Part shown: positions 42,299 through 53,700 of the stretch, piece by piece | How the letters are laid out: every line of letters starts with the position of its first letter | How positions within the stretch are numbered: position 1 is the stretch's first letter | From: Zygnema cylindricum | Taxonomy: Eukaryota > Streptophyta > Zygnematophyceae > Zygnematales > Zygnemataceae | Assembly: GCA_037447655.1 (NCBI GenBank) | Contig: JBBHKE010000083.1 | Span: forward strand, 126,001-190,000 | Length of the DNA stretch: 64,000 nucleotides | Reading direction: 5' to 3' | Program-made: the position numbers and the translations under genes | Notes under the pieces: model-generated | Database searches by the model: none | What the model saw: the letters and a program-made list of their open reading frames with translations, nothing else | Told to the model about the DNA's origin: nothing

Positions 42299-43081
42299 GA
42301 GGGAAGCCCCAAACGGCCTCTCCTCTCCTTTTTCTTTTTCTTTAATAAAAAAAAAGCCAATTGAATAAATAAATAAAACCCAATAAAATAAAATAAAATA
42401 GAATAAAATAAAACAAAATGGAATCAAATATGATAAGAGGAAATAAAAAAACAAAAAAAAAAAAAAAAAAAACAAAAAAAAAAAATAAAAATCCAAAAGT
42501 AAACAAAACAAAACCAAAAATAAACACTACCCCCACCCCGGCTTCCCCTTTGCGTGACCCATACACACCTTCAAAAGGACAGAAACTCACAAAACGACAA
42601 AAAAGGCACAAAACGACAGAAACCAACAAATCGACAGAAAATCCACAAATGACAAAAAATCCACAAAACGACAAAAAATCCACAAAACGACAAAAAAACC
42701 CATAAAAAGAAAGAAACCAAAAAAACGACAAATAAAAACACTTGGGTCTCGTATCTGAGGACCTAGCCTCCCACTGCCTTTGTAAAGGAGCCCACCCTCC
42801 CTCCCCCCTGACCCCTATGTGGGCCCCCAAATGGCTTGCGCGATTGCTACTCAAATTTGAGAAAGCCAAAAGTCCAATGGCCAAGCTTTACACCAATACC
42901 TTCGAATAATCTTAATAAGTATATAGTAAACAAATTACCCCTAAAAAAGAAATGGTGCAAAATTATGCGAAAACATACGACGTCCAGTAAACAACTTCAC
43001 TTTTTTGCTACTGGATGTTCACCCTCATTTTGTGTCGACGATGTATCCTTCGATCCAATTATGAGTTTTGAATTCTTTGTT
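42299..43081. other. A-rich simple repeats and ~20-bp minisatellite
   Basis: 42380-42416 holds AATAA pentamer repeats, 42445-42487 is almost pure A, and 42581-42735 has about seven imperfect units of CACAAAACGACAAAAAATC. After 42736 the sequence is unique without a supported gene. Confidence 0.7.
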
Positions 43082-43084
43082 TTA

Positions 43085-43989
43085 GGGTGCATTTCCATGT
43101 AACTGAAACTTAGACTTGTTAATTTGTTTTTTTGTGAAGATTCTCCGTAGTACTTTTCAAAGAATTTCGATGTTCGAAAACGCAATCGTTACTTAAAGTG
43201 TGACGGTTGTAGATGTGGGTACAATTTGTGACGGTTGTATATTAGTACAAAACTCACAAAAATTGGTGACGTTGACAAAAATAGCGACAATTGTAGACGT
43301 CTAGTTTTTTGTGACACCGTAGATGTTTAGGGTATGCTCACTTGTCCCAGCATCGACATCACTAATTCCATAACTTATCGTCATGGCTTTCCGATTTTGT
43401 ATATACGTATTTTTTCAATCTACCTTCAAAATGGGCTGAAAGATAGTCAAGATAAAACTTTTTAAGTGCTCTTTCATTTTATACCATTACTGTGGTTTTT
43501 TATTCCAAAAAGTGCGAGATAGGAGCGGTATGGTGAGAGGGAGAGAGAAAGAGGCACCTTCAAGGATTTTACTCTTGCGAAAAAGCATACGTTGCCAAAG
43601 AGCCCTTCTCGGAAAAAAGTTCGTAAAGGTTGCAAACGGACAACTTTTTTTTTCTTGTGTACACCACGTTTTGCACAAATGTTTCAAAATTTTATAGCAC
43701 GTGCAAAAATATAATATTATTTGTTGTTCGACCATTAAATTAAATAAAATAGACTCTCGAGTCGATTTCAGGTAAGGTTTGATAATTAGTATGAATGACG
43801 TCGCAATAACGTTGCAGTGGGTTGAAAAGTGCAAGAAGACAAGTTGTAGTAAATTCCATGTTTTAAGTTGACGCAAATTATAACTATGGTTTTTCCCAAT
43901 ATTTTTGTACTAAAAAAGATTTTCTCCTTTGTAGGCTATGTTTTGTACGCAAAACAAATACACCTAGCTTTAAAACATGGGAGTGTGCC
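43085..43989. mobile_element. Long-TIR DNA transposon, shorter copy
   Basis: Left end GGGTGCATTTCCATGTAACTG; inverted right end near 43989 (AGGCACACTCCCATGTT). Left subterminal sequence 43190-43320 matches, inverted, 37180-37290, and the interior 43500-43640 matches 36815-36940 inverted. The right end has decayed and no target duplication was found. Confidence 0.55.
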
Positions 43990-44237
43990 TATACAGTTCT
44001 TCGACTATATATGGATCCAATAAATAACGTATATAACATACATCGATTGCGGCAAAACGGCCAAAAGGCGCCATAATTTTGCGGGAATCCTTTTTGTTGA
44101 GCAAGTTTTTTCGCGTACAAAGCTCTGCAATTTGAAAATATGACGTCGTTTAAAAGAACTATTTGTGACTTATTGAAACCACGTGGTAGCCTTTCACACC
44201 TCCAAAGAGACTGCTCCCGTTTCAATTTATTTTTTTA

Positions 44238-46300
44238 GGGAATTGATCATGATAGTGACTGTTTTGGTTGCGTACAGTCACTTGCGTCACTTTGTCAAAA
44301 ATTGTACGTTTGAAGTACATATTGGTAAAAGTAAATTACCGTTGAGTACAAATTTGACAGTCAATCGGTGGACAACTTTGACTTTCAAAATATTGTTTCA
44401 ACGGCTTAAACATTTGCCGCGCTTGCGCACGTCGACCGTCATAATAAAATTAGCAATTCACACGGCCGGCGAACGTTTTCGGAAACAAAACAGTGGCAAC
44501 CACAAGTAAAAAAAAGTGTTGCAGACAGTCATTTTTTGCTTTACGTGAGCTCCACGGTGAGAGCACTTAGTCGCAAAATTGAAATTTACTCGTCTAAGAG
44601 TCACATTAAACTTAGACGCAAATTGAAATGAAACCTCTTTAAACTAAAGTACTATAAGTTTTGTACGAAAATATCAAAACGCACAAAACAAAATTTTGCT
44701 GCCAATGTAAGAGTGTTGATTCCTAAATAGTGTGGCTCGATTTCATCTCGCGTGACGACACGCATTTTTTTCATTTTTTTTCAGTTAATATTTTTACGCC
44801 ATTTCGTTTTATTATAGTGTACAAATTTTATTTCTTTACATGCGTTAAATAAATTCGTACAAGACTTATAGTAATTTATTTTAAAGAGGTTTGGTTTCAC
44901 TTCGCGTCTAAGTTCAATGTGCAATTCTATGTCCTCCATTGGACCACAGAATACAGGAAGCCTCTAAATAGTATTTAACTAACCCAATTCACGCCACAAC
45001 CATTATTGTTCAGGAAGGCAAAATGATAGTTTGACTGCACCCCTGTGCAGCCTAGACTCCCCTGAGTCCGTAGCAAAAAGAATCACTGAAAACGGCAAAC
45101 CAACCGATAAATTATAAGGTGGCAAAGATGCCAAGTTTATACAAACTCTCAAAGGGAGAGTGGTCACTACCTACCAAATTCTCTAAGTCATAAACCCCTC
45201 TCACAACCCTTATCTATTGACGTACGAACTAATCAAATGAATGTAGGGTACAGAAAAGTACTACGGCCGATGTACTTTCTTTACGGCATGTGTACGACAA
45301 TGCCAGTGAGTGGACGCGTGCCCACTTTTAATTTGTCCTTATGTCCCCGAAATTCCCGCGACCAAATGTCATCCCTCCACGTGGCGCCACGCCATGCCAC
45401 GTCCATAAACGCCAAAATGACCATTTTGCGATCTCGGCAGAGATATACGCAAACGGATAAAATCTGATATTGAATGTCGGCCGTTAAAACATATGTCTGA
45501 TTCATTTGTTTCGTGCGAGATAATGTTTCGCACTATATAACACTAGGTTCTATGTTCTTTAGTTTGTCGTGCCGTTAATCGAAATCATGGTCTTTATAGT
45601 GTTAAAATATTTATCAAACCTAATGTACCCTAACGGACTTCTACGACAGACTGGTTAGAGCTAACGGCTACGCCGAGCTCTGTCGGACAGAGGTTCGAGT
45701 CTTGCCGGACTCAACCTTTTTTTGAGAGTGACATAAGTCACTCTTTAGTCCCTGCCTGCTTAAGCTAGGACAGCCATGGCTCAGCCACCCTCTTTATCCC
45801 TCGGAGACTATGACAAGTATTGTGGGTAGAGAGAGGAGGTGGAGGCAGGCTGTCGGCCCTTTTCTTTTCCTATTTGTTGCAAACTATTTAGACCTAGAAA
45901 ATACCATATTAAACTAATAATTTCAACACAATGTAACGCTTAGACGATTAAATTTCAATTTTGCGGCTTAGTGCTCTCATCGTGGAGCTCACGTAACGAC
46001 AAAAATGATTGGCTGCAACACTTTTATTTACTTGTGGTTGTCGCAGTTTTGTTTCCGAAAACGTTCGCCGGCCATGTGAATTGCTAATTTTATTATGACG
46101 GTGGACGTGGGCAAGCGCGACAACATTTTAAGCAGTTGAAACAATATTTTGAAAGTCAAAGTTGTCCAACGGATTGAGCGTCAAGTTTAGACTCAACGGT
46201 ACTTTATTTGTACCAATATGTACTTCAAACGTAGAATTTTTGACAAAGTGACGTAAGTGATTGTGCGCTACCAAAACAGTCACTGTCATGATCTATTCCC
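44238..46300. mobile_element. Fold-back DNA transposon split by a solo LTR
   Basis: GGGAATTGATCATGATAGTG at the left pairs with the inverse of the right end (GGGAATAGATCATGACAGTG). The arms are about 435 bases at roughly 90% identity, around a ~190-base loop (44672-44860). Without the LTR the element is about 1050 bp. TTTTTTTA lies on both outer sides (44230-44237, 46301-46308), an 8-bp possible duplication but low-complexity. No transposase, so the superfamily is unassigned. Confidence 0.8.
44920..45928 (-). repeat. Solo type C LTR (1009 bp) with 5-bp target duplication
   Basis: Minus-strand LTR bounded by TG (44920) and CA (45928) on the plus strand, flanked by CAATG at 44915-44919 and 45929-45933. 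Five bases is the copia duplication length. It interrupts the right arm of the fold-back element. The uninterrupted left arm shows the empty site (inverse TTTAATGTGACTC) with one copy. It contains the best antisense tRNA-like block (45647-45720: GGTTAGAGC, GAGGTTCGAGTC). Confidence 0.92.
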
Positions 46301-46308
46301 TTTTTTTA

Positions 46309-46759
46309 TCTTCGTGTAATCTGATGGCTGCACCAAGATCCAAAAAAAACAAATGGATTTCGTAGGAGCACGTCACGATAAAACTCTCGCTAGAGGCGTT
46401 TAATGACAATAATTTGCTTTTTCGAGCCCAAGAAAATAGATAGCATGGAGTAGACCCCTGATTATTAAAATACTAGTAGGCAAGCAACATTACAATACCG
46501 CACTTGAAGGTTGTCTTAAAACGACAAATAAAAACGATAAATGAAACTCTGTTGAGTTTTACGAAATAATACGCGTTGAAAACGAAATCATCACAAATAG
46601 TGTCTCTAAGGATTTACACTACACAGCTAATTGTAATTAGAGTTATGTACGCTTATTCCGTCACCCCTAATTTTGACTCTATCACCCTAATTAGAGTACA
46701 AAATTCTAAATTATTCTTTACATTATTAAAGGTACTTTTTTAATCAGCGTTAACAACTT
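46309..46759. other. Non-coding; a possible MITE end at 46615
   Basis: TACACTACACAGCTAATTG at about 46615 resembles the TA-MITE termini, but its partner end could not be fixed. No gene. Confidence 0.45.
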
Positions 46760-46761
46760 TA

Positions 46762-46950
46762 CACCGCCAATCGCTATTAGCGTAGAAGTTTCTTTAGCAT
46801 ATACGAATAATTAGCGTGGTTTCGCTCTTGGGAATTTGATCGATTACTCTAATAATGGGAAATGAGGTTTTTAAATGGTGGATAATTCTTTTAGAATAAA
46901 ACAAAAAAAGCGTGACGGATTAGCGTACACAATAATAGCGATTGGCAGTG
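46762..46950. mobile_element. TA-flanked MITE (189 bp)
   Basis: CACCGCCAATCGCTATTAGC and inverted CACTGCCAATCGCTATTA, with TA at 46760-46761 and 46951-46952. Same family as 16308. Confidence 0.7.
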
Positions 46951-46952
46951 TA

Positions 46953-48442
46953 GTATAATCGTTAAAATAGTAAGCATTACGATCGATGGTGTCTGACCTG
47001 CAAATTGTACTTTGTACTAAAGTAAAAATGAACAATACAAGGTCGTTATGTAGCTTTTGCAAACGCTAATACAAACGCATGGCAATGAAACTTTACACTT
47101 TACAATTCTGTACATACGTCACGGCGTGAGCTTTACGTTTTGTTAGATTCTGTACATATACCTGGTAGATATGGCGCGGATAGTGGTGAAAAAAACCAAA
47201 CTAAGTTAGAGCGTTATTAGGCGATCTCAGTAAACGTCGAAGTTTGGGTTGGGACAAAGATGTGATTTTTGGAATCTTTATGAATTTTGAAATCAAGTTG
47301 GACCAATTTTTATCAACGAAAAGGAAAAGGTAACTCGTACGACGTATTGAATAAAATTTGTACGGCGGACGAAACTGCGGGGTTTTAGCAAAACATTGAA
47401 ATGCCAGAATGGTTAGTGGGGCGACAGGCGTGAAATATCTCCGTCAAGACGGCACGGTGGCCTCAATCCCTCCGCGGCGGAGGCGCATGTCACGACGTGT
47501 ACCCACCTGGTCGCGCGGTGTCGTGATATTTGTTCATTTTCCACAGGCACATGCAATTCGCTCATGCGCTTTAATTGACCTCTCGGGGTCACTTGTTGCG
47601 AACTGAAAGTGTTAGACGATGTCATATCAGATTATGCATCCGACGGTCCACATTAACGCCCATAAACATAGAGAATCAAATCCCTCATTCAGTAGCCTTG
47701 TTTTTCTGACATTTTATTTTTTTTGGTACGGCACTGTACGAAACAGTACGGCTTTCAGTAAATAACGTCATTTTTTCCTTAATGGAACCTTGCCCTTATT
47801 GATAAATTAGAGTGGAATTTGTGTTTGAAAAAATTTGATCACACAAATTAGAATTAATAACTTTAATTATTATTTTTCATTTTTGTACTCTAATTATTTC
47901 TTAACTCTAATTGCAATTCGAGGTGTGCTATACATGAAAGGTACCTCAGTACAGTCATTTTAGTGAAACAGCGCCACTAGCGCGATTTTCTGACCAGATG
48001 AGAATCGGACGGTTGGAGGCTCTGCTGACGTTGCTGTTCGATACAAAAATTTGGCGAATGGGACGCCATAAAAAATAAGATAACAAAATACGCCGCCAGC
48101 ACGCCACCCAGGACAGGTCAAATCGAACACCCAAAAGAACAGCCTAAATCGCGACACGTCGACCAGATCATAATTCTTTTAGAAAAATATGTAAATAAAA
48201 CATAAACTAAACGCGGTATCATCGTAGCCGTCGATTGAAATACGCTACACACCGTTAAAAATTGTAAAACGTCATCAGACTTAACGTTTTCGACGACGTT
48301 TACAGCGTTTCCCATCGCCGCATGTCGTTTTTTTTGGCGCGGAACATCACAGATATCGTTCTACGGGTGAAAAATAGACGCCTCAAATTGTCGTATTCGT
48401 TTCAAATATATGTCTACCGAAGTCACACTATTTGAAATTCGT
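46953..48442. other. Gene-free flank upstream of the LRR gene
   Basis: Contains a GC-rich patch (47430-47590, CCGCGGCGGAGGCGC), an AT-rich stretch with CTAATT words and a MITE-like CGAGGTGTGCTATAC at 47918, and otherwise nothing supported. Part of it probably serves as promoter region of the gene starting at 48611. Confidence 0.5.
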
Positions 48443-48450
48443 TATAAATA
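48443..48450 (+). promoter_or_regulatory. TATA box of the LRR-type gene
   Basis: TATAAATA, 168 bases before the ATG at 48611. The intervening leader (about 48475-48610) is GAGA-rich (GAGAGAGGGAGCGAGAAAG), as in many plant 5' UTRs. Confidence 0.55.
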
Positions 48451-48610
48451 GAGAGGCATTATTTGAAGGGAAGCATCAAAAGACAAAACAAAAATTCGAG
48501 TGTATCTTGAGAAGTCGAGAGAGACAGAGAGGGAGAGAGAGGGAGCGAGAAAGAAAGAGAGGGAACAAAAGAACAAAAGAGAGGAAAATTGACCAAGAGA
48601 GGAATACACA

Positions 48611-48745
48611 ATGGCATCTACTTTCGTCTTGTTTTATGTTATAGTTTCAGTTTTATCCGTAACCTTTATTTTGCCTTCTTTGGCTCAACTTCCCACAGCC
48701 CCACCGGCTCCCGGAGTTCCCTTGGGAGAAAAAGACCTATTTCAA
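48611..48745 (+). CDS. First coding exon: secreted or membrane protein, probable LRR receptor-kinase start
   Basis: Forty-five codons ending in a donor (TTTCAA|GTAAGA, phase 0). MASTFVLFYVIVSVLSVTF, then LPSLAQ, is a classic signal peptide with a hydrophobic core, followed by a Pro-rich segment (PTAPPAPGVPLG) and EKDLFQ. There is no in-frame stop. The exon has a TATA box and leader upstream and is unlike the surrounding repeats. The link to the LRR exons at 55871-58902 is inferred from strand, order and intron phase. About 5.7 kb of copia sequence lies between. It is the only clearly promoter-proximal host exon in the window. Confidence 0.55.
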
Positions 48746-48880
48746 GTAAGATTTGAAGTATAAGTATAGCTTTTTAAATATCTATTCTCAAGTAAAACCC
48801 TAAATTATTTTATATAAAATCTAATATCTATCATGTCCAACCTTCAAATATTTCATGAAGCTCCAATTGGAGGGATAAAG

Positions 48881-48948
48881 GCGAATTTGTCCGTAAATGT
48901 GGAAAAAATCGCGGTGATGCTCGGGTTTCAAGAAATCGGCCATATCCG
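48881..48948 (+). CDS. Candidate second exon of the LRR-type gene
   Basis: Acceptor-like GGATAAAG|GC at 48880 and donor CG|GTAATG at 48948 enclose 68 nt that continue exon 1 in phase 0: ANLSVNVEKIAVMLGFQEIG, then HI and a split codon. The pattern (V-E-x-I-x-x-x-L-G) is like the N-terminal cap before the first LRR in plant receptor kinases. It ends in phase 2, the phase in which the 72-nt LRR exons start. The acceptor lacks a strong pyrimidine tract, so it is a candidate only. Confidence 0.35.
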
Positions 48949-49510
48949 GTAATGCCTATCTACCTTAAATTCTAATTATGGAGTTTTGAAATTTTAGTAC
49001 TGATTCATCTATGTTAAAAAAGGGTTAGTAATAGGGACACTGTATGCATTGGATTTTTTTGAAGTCATGATAGGACTATTGTTAACATGCAAACAAACAT
49101 AATGCTTGTTTTACGAACAATCTCCGAAATCTTTAGTATTTTTAACTACAATCCATTTTGATCATTAACGACAAATCCAAAACTAGGTGCGTTCATTTAA
49201 ATTGGTTCCCCAATTCCTTTGCGTTTGTATATCCTAATAAATTCGTCAAAAGTACAATTGCTCTTTTAAGTAAGTTACTAGTCGAATAATCCCACGCACA
49301 TCCCATTTATTCATTAACGAAAACCTTAAATCCAACATATCGTCTATTTTTAGTTTAGCAGAAAACCCCACTCCATATTCCTGCTTTTTTCGTCAGTTAA
49401 AGAGCTTTTAATACTCCGTTTCCACNNNNNNNNNNCACCTGAGCGGCTCCCTCGGCCGCAAGTCTCTCCCTCCCCTCTCCCCCCCCCCAGGACACAAGGG
49501 AGGGCCTCTT
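48949..49510. other. Probable intron sequence and assembly gap
   Basis: AT-rich, with 10 Ns at 49426-49435 and a C-rich run after the gap (CCCCTCTCCCCCCCCC). No coding signal. The copia E LTR begins at 49511. Confidence 0.55.
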
Positions 49511-49856
49511 TGTTGAAATACAATTAAAGCATTCTACACTACTTGTTGTTTCCTACATTATTTTTAGAGTTCTATTTGCTATGCTATAAGTGTTGTACTT
49601 CGGTTTAGCATTCTGTACTTTATTTAGTGGAATGTACATACCTTTATTAGAATTGATAATTCTTGCGTAGGAATCTCTTTAGTCTTAGATTCCTTTTACC
49701 ATAACTAGATGTACCTTCCTAAGTTACGCTCTAGGCTAGATGAACCTTTTTAAGCCTTTTTGCGGCTACTACTTACCTCGTCTTACTATAAGACTCTCTT
49801 GTGTCGTTGTAAATAATTAATTAAAATCAAAGACACTTGAACGACAAACCTCTCAC
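49511..49856 (+). repeat. 5' LTR of copia E (right end approximate)
   Basis: Starts TGTTGAAATACAATTAAAGC. The end near 49856 (CCTCTCA) is a guess from the TG...CA rule because there is no second copy and no initiator-Met primer site. Confidence 0.5.
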
Positions 49857-49964
49857 TTGTTCCTTGTTTGGCGTTACTTTTCTTCCCTGTCTTATTTATC
49901 TTAGTGTCTTTCTTGTCTTGGCTTTTCGAGATACTTTCGACACTTTAATCCTTTTTAGCCTTTT

Positions 49965-51055
49965 ATGGCATCTCATTCAATAGGTTATGGGCCTAGCCCT
50001 TTGTCTGTCTCAAATTCTGTGCCGAAATTTCACGGTGAAAATTTTTATGACTAGAAGTTTCAAATCCAGCATTTGTTTTCTTTCGAAAAAAATTGGGACA
50101 CATTAATGGCACTGTCAAGTTGCCTTCCCTTCCTGAAGCTGGTGACGCGGACTTTGCTACTACTAAGACAGTTGTCGCTTCATGGATTGAAAAAGATTTT
50201 GTCGCTCTGTCTCGCCTTGTCTTTTCTTTGAACGGCCAGATTGCAAATCGGATTCGCGAAGCGACAACTTTTCATGAGGCGTGGCAGATTTTGTGTCGCG
50301 CCTACAAAACTGACACTTGGCCACATCGATAAGCCCTACGTCGACAGTTCAACAGCGCGCAAAAATATAAATCCGAATCTATGCTTGTTTTTATTCAAAG
50401 TGTTGAATCATTGGCTGGACGACTTAAATGCATTAATTACAAAATCACGCATGAGGATCTCATAAGTGTCATTTTGGGTGGATTACCTCTCTCTTTTAAC
50501 TCTTTTGCAAGTACAGTCAGCATTGATACGTCCACTGTCACATTGGAAGATCTCACTAATCGCTTGTTACACGAAGAGACGCGCTTAAATCTTAACAACC
50601 TTGTTGTTTCTAATGATGGTTCGGCGCTTTTTGTCCCTTCTCCCAAGAAACCTCCAATGATTGCAGGATGTCAATTTTTTTGCAAATACTGAAAAGAACG
50701 TGACCACGTCATCGACGCGTGCCCTGCATTGGCTAGGAAACGCGAAAAAGACCGTACGGTTGGGGGACCACGAGGACTTACTACCCCAAATCCAAATCCA
50801 AGGTCGTTGTCGTATCCCCACGCCTATCCACCGCCACCTGGTCATGCGGCGCACGCAGCAGTCAACTTCAATTTGTCGTACGGCCCACCGCCACCTTGGT
50901 ACACGACTCCTCCTTTTTTCTATCCTTTTTCAAATCCGCCGGTGTCACCTAATGTTACTCCCCAATCTGACCAAAATATCAGATCTACGTCACCTGCCAT
51001 TGTACCTATTCCACATACACCTCCCCCACTTCCCTCCGTGGACTATGGGTAAACA
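49965..51055 (+). pseudogene. Copia E gag relic
   Basis: ATG 49965 (MASHSIGYGPSPLSV) leads to VPKFHGENFYD, stop, KFQIQHL, the family start block with Trp lost. Frames then change at an A-run near 50090 (LPSLPEAGDADF, ATTFHEAWQIL) and near 50330 (ITHEDLISVILGGLPLSF). The zinc knuckle at about 50670-50725 is disrupted by an extra residue and a stop (CQFFCKY, KERDHVIDACPA). A Pro-rich C-terminus follows. It would bind element RNA; it is non-functional. Confidence 0.75.
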
Positions 51056-52810
51056 TTTTTGCAATCAGATAGTTCTTCTGATTGGCTAATTGACTCAAGC
51101 GCTTCTCATCACATGTGCTGTTTGTGTGAAATAATGCTTAATATGGTTCCTCTTGCCATTCCTCTACGCATTTATTTGGGTAACGATATGATTCTAACTT
51201 CTATTCTCGTTGGACAGGTGCATATCAATTCTGGTTCTCACGCCTCTTGTCCAATCATATTGGACAAAGTTTATTTTGTGCCTGACCTCAAAAAAAATCT
51301 TTTTTCGGCTAGTTCGGCTCTTCGTCATGGGAGTTTTGGTCTCATCACCGAATCCCTTGTTCAATTCTTTTCTTCTAGTAAAGATCTTATTGGGAGTGGC
51401 ACAAGGATGGGCAATTTATATCTTTTAAATTATTTTAATGATTTGCTCATGCCTCTTTTGCTCATTCTCCATCTTCCTCCTCTTTTTTAACATGGCATCT
51501 TCGATACGGCCATCTTAATGGTGCTAGTCTAGCTTCCCTTGGAAAAGGGCTTGTAAATGGCATCGATAAGTTTAATGAAAACAAGATTGACTTTTGTCAT
51601 GGTTGTATTCTTGGAAAAATGCCTCGCTTACCTTTTTCTTCTTCTTCTTCTCGCTCTTTGGCTCCCCTTTATCTCATCCATAGTGATGTATGTGGTCCCA
51701 TTCCCATTCCAAGCCTTAGTGGCGCATCTTATTTTCTCACTTTTATTGACGATTTCTCTCGCTTTACACATGTTTACTTTATGTGTCATATGTCTGAGGT
51801 TTTTACACACTTTCAACATTTCAAAGCACTTGTAGAAAATCACTTGTCGTCTCGCATCAAAACAATTCGCACGGATAATGGGGTGGAATTTGTTTCAAAT
51901 GAGTTTTTCGAGTTTTTACTCACACATGGAATTATTCATCACATAACTTCTCCTCACACTCCGCAACAAAATGGTGATGCTGAACATCTTAATCGAACTC
52001 TCATTAACACGTCTCGCTCTCTTCTTCATTTTGCCTCTTTACCTTTTCATTTTTGGGCGGAAGCCTTAATCACTTCGTATTATATTCGTAATTGCTCTCC
52101 TACTTCTTCTCTCTCTAACAAAACTCCTTTTGAAGCTTGGCATAGGACTAAACCCGACGTCTCTAATTTTCGCATTTTTGGATGCGAAGCATACTTCAAA
52201 ATCCTTCCCCCTTCCAATGGTAAATTAGGTCCTTGAGCTATGCGAGGAATTTTTGTGGGATACTCCCCGAATTCCAAAGCTTATCGTATTTGGTGTCCCT
52301 CTTCTCACCGCATTGTCACCACTCGTGACGTTATTTTTCATGAAACTCCTCTTATACGAACACTTGTAGCCGATTTCCGAATCACTCCTCTTCCTAGTTT
52401 ATTCCCTCCTTATGACACTATAACCTCTAATTCTATTACCACCTTGCTCACACCCCTTTTAACCCCATCGAAAAACACGCCCCCTTTACACCCTCACATT
52501 TCTCCTATTTCTACAGATCTTACTCTTTATACAGATTTTGTCTTTTCCTCCAATTCCGGCGATGAATTTTCCTACAAGCGCTCCACAATTTCTGGTGATG
52601 TACGATCTGTTGCTGATGACGCGACCCACTTGGACGCAACAAATTCTCCTACTGTCGTACGGCTTGTCAATGGTGATGCGACGGTCCTAGACGGGACAAA
52701 TTTTACCGCCGTACGACGTGTTGCTTGTGACACGACGAAACCGGACGTGACAAATTTTATTACTGTACAACCTGTTGTTGGTGAAGCGACGGTCGGGAAC
52801 ACGACAAATT
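51056..52810 (+). pseudogene. Copia E protease and integrase relic
   Basis: The protease site reads LIDSSASHHM (DSG/DTG changed to DSS), then VYFVPDLKKNLFS. Pre-integrase LRYGHLNGASL and FCHGCILGKMPRLPF follow. The integrase core 51619-52236 is open: IHSDVCGPI, FIDDFSRFTHVYF, RTDNGVEF, TPQQNGDAEHLNRT (all three acidic residues present). A stop at 52234 splits it from RGIFVGYSPNSKAYRIW and TTRDVIFHE. A repetitive linker (ATLDATN / VVRLV...D-type units) runs from 52600 to 52820. Confidence 0.82.
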
Positions 52811-53700
52811 TCATCAATGTTTGACCTGTCGTCGATGAGGCTTCGGTCGTTCTTTCGACAAATTTATTTCCACGTCCTTTGGAGATCACTTCGCCGGCAC
52901 GTGTTACTCGCAATTCGGTCATTACTACGCCACGTACGCCACCAGCTGAACAACTTGCCATACGTCAAAGTACGCGCCTCTCACAACCAACGTGGAAGAT
53001 TTGCAAAAATCTTGCTCACGCTAACCTTGCCGACGTCAAAGATCTTCCTACATTAAATGCCGCGTTGAAAAAACTTGATGCTGACATGTGGCGACTTGCG
53101 GCTACACAAGAATATGACGCATTAATGACAAACAATACCTGGACGCTTTGTACTCTTCCACCAAATTGTCCTGCGATTGGTTCAAAATGGGTCTTCAAAA
53201 TTAAACGACTGGCGGATGGTATTATCGATCGTTACAAAGCACGGCTCGTCGCCAAAGGGTACTTACAGACAGAGGGCATTAACTACAACAAAATTTTTGC
53301 CCCTGTCGCAAAGTTTGATTCCATCCGTACTATTTTGTCTCTTGCAGCTCTTCATGATTGGGAATTACAGCAACTCCACATCAAAACTGCTTTTCTTCAT
53401 GGCAATCTTGTAGAAGATATTTTTATGAAACAACCACCTGGCTACGCTATCCCTGGTACAGAAACTCTTGTCTGTCATCTACGCAGTTCTATTTATCGTC
53501 TTAAACAAGCACCTAGAGTTTGGCATAAAACCCTTGTCGTAGCATTAATTAAAGAAGGTTTTAAAGAAATCAGTGCTGATCTTGGAATTTATATCAGAGG
53601 TAGAGGAGACGAGTTAATCATCATTATTTTTCATGTAGATGATTTAATTCTCGCAGGTCCTAGTAAATCCTCTATTACTCAAGTTTAAAACATTCTCTCG
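52811..53700 (+). pseudogene. Copia E reverse transcriptase relic
   Basis: Frame 52879-53688: RQSTRLSQPTWKICKNL linker end, MWRLAATQEYDALM, NTWTLCTLP, SKWVFKIKRL, RYKARLVAKGY, FAPVAKFDSIRTILSLAA. The first catalytic block reads LHIKTAFLHG where LDVKTAFLHG is usual, so the Asp is replaced by His. The active site is HVDDL rather than YVDDL. A stop follows at 53686. Confidence 0.85.

Noticed and set aside
42581-42735. CRISPR-like array
   Set aside because: Repeats are short, adjacent and imperfect, without spacers, in a plant nuclear context.
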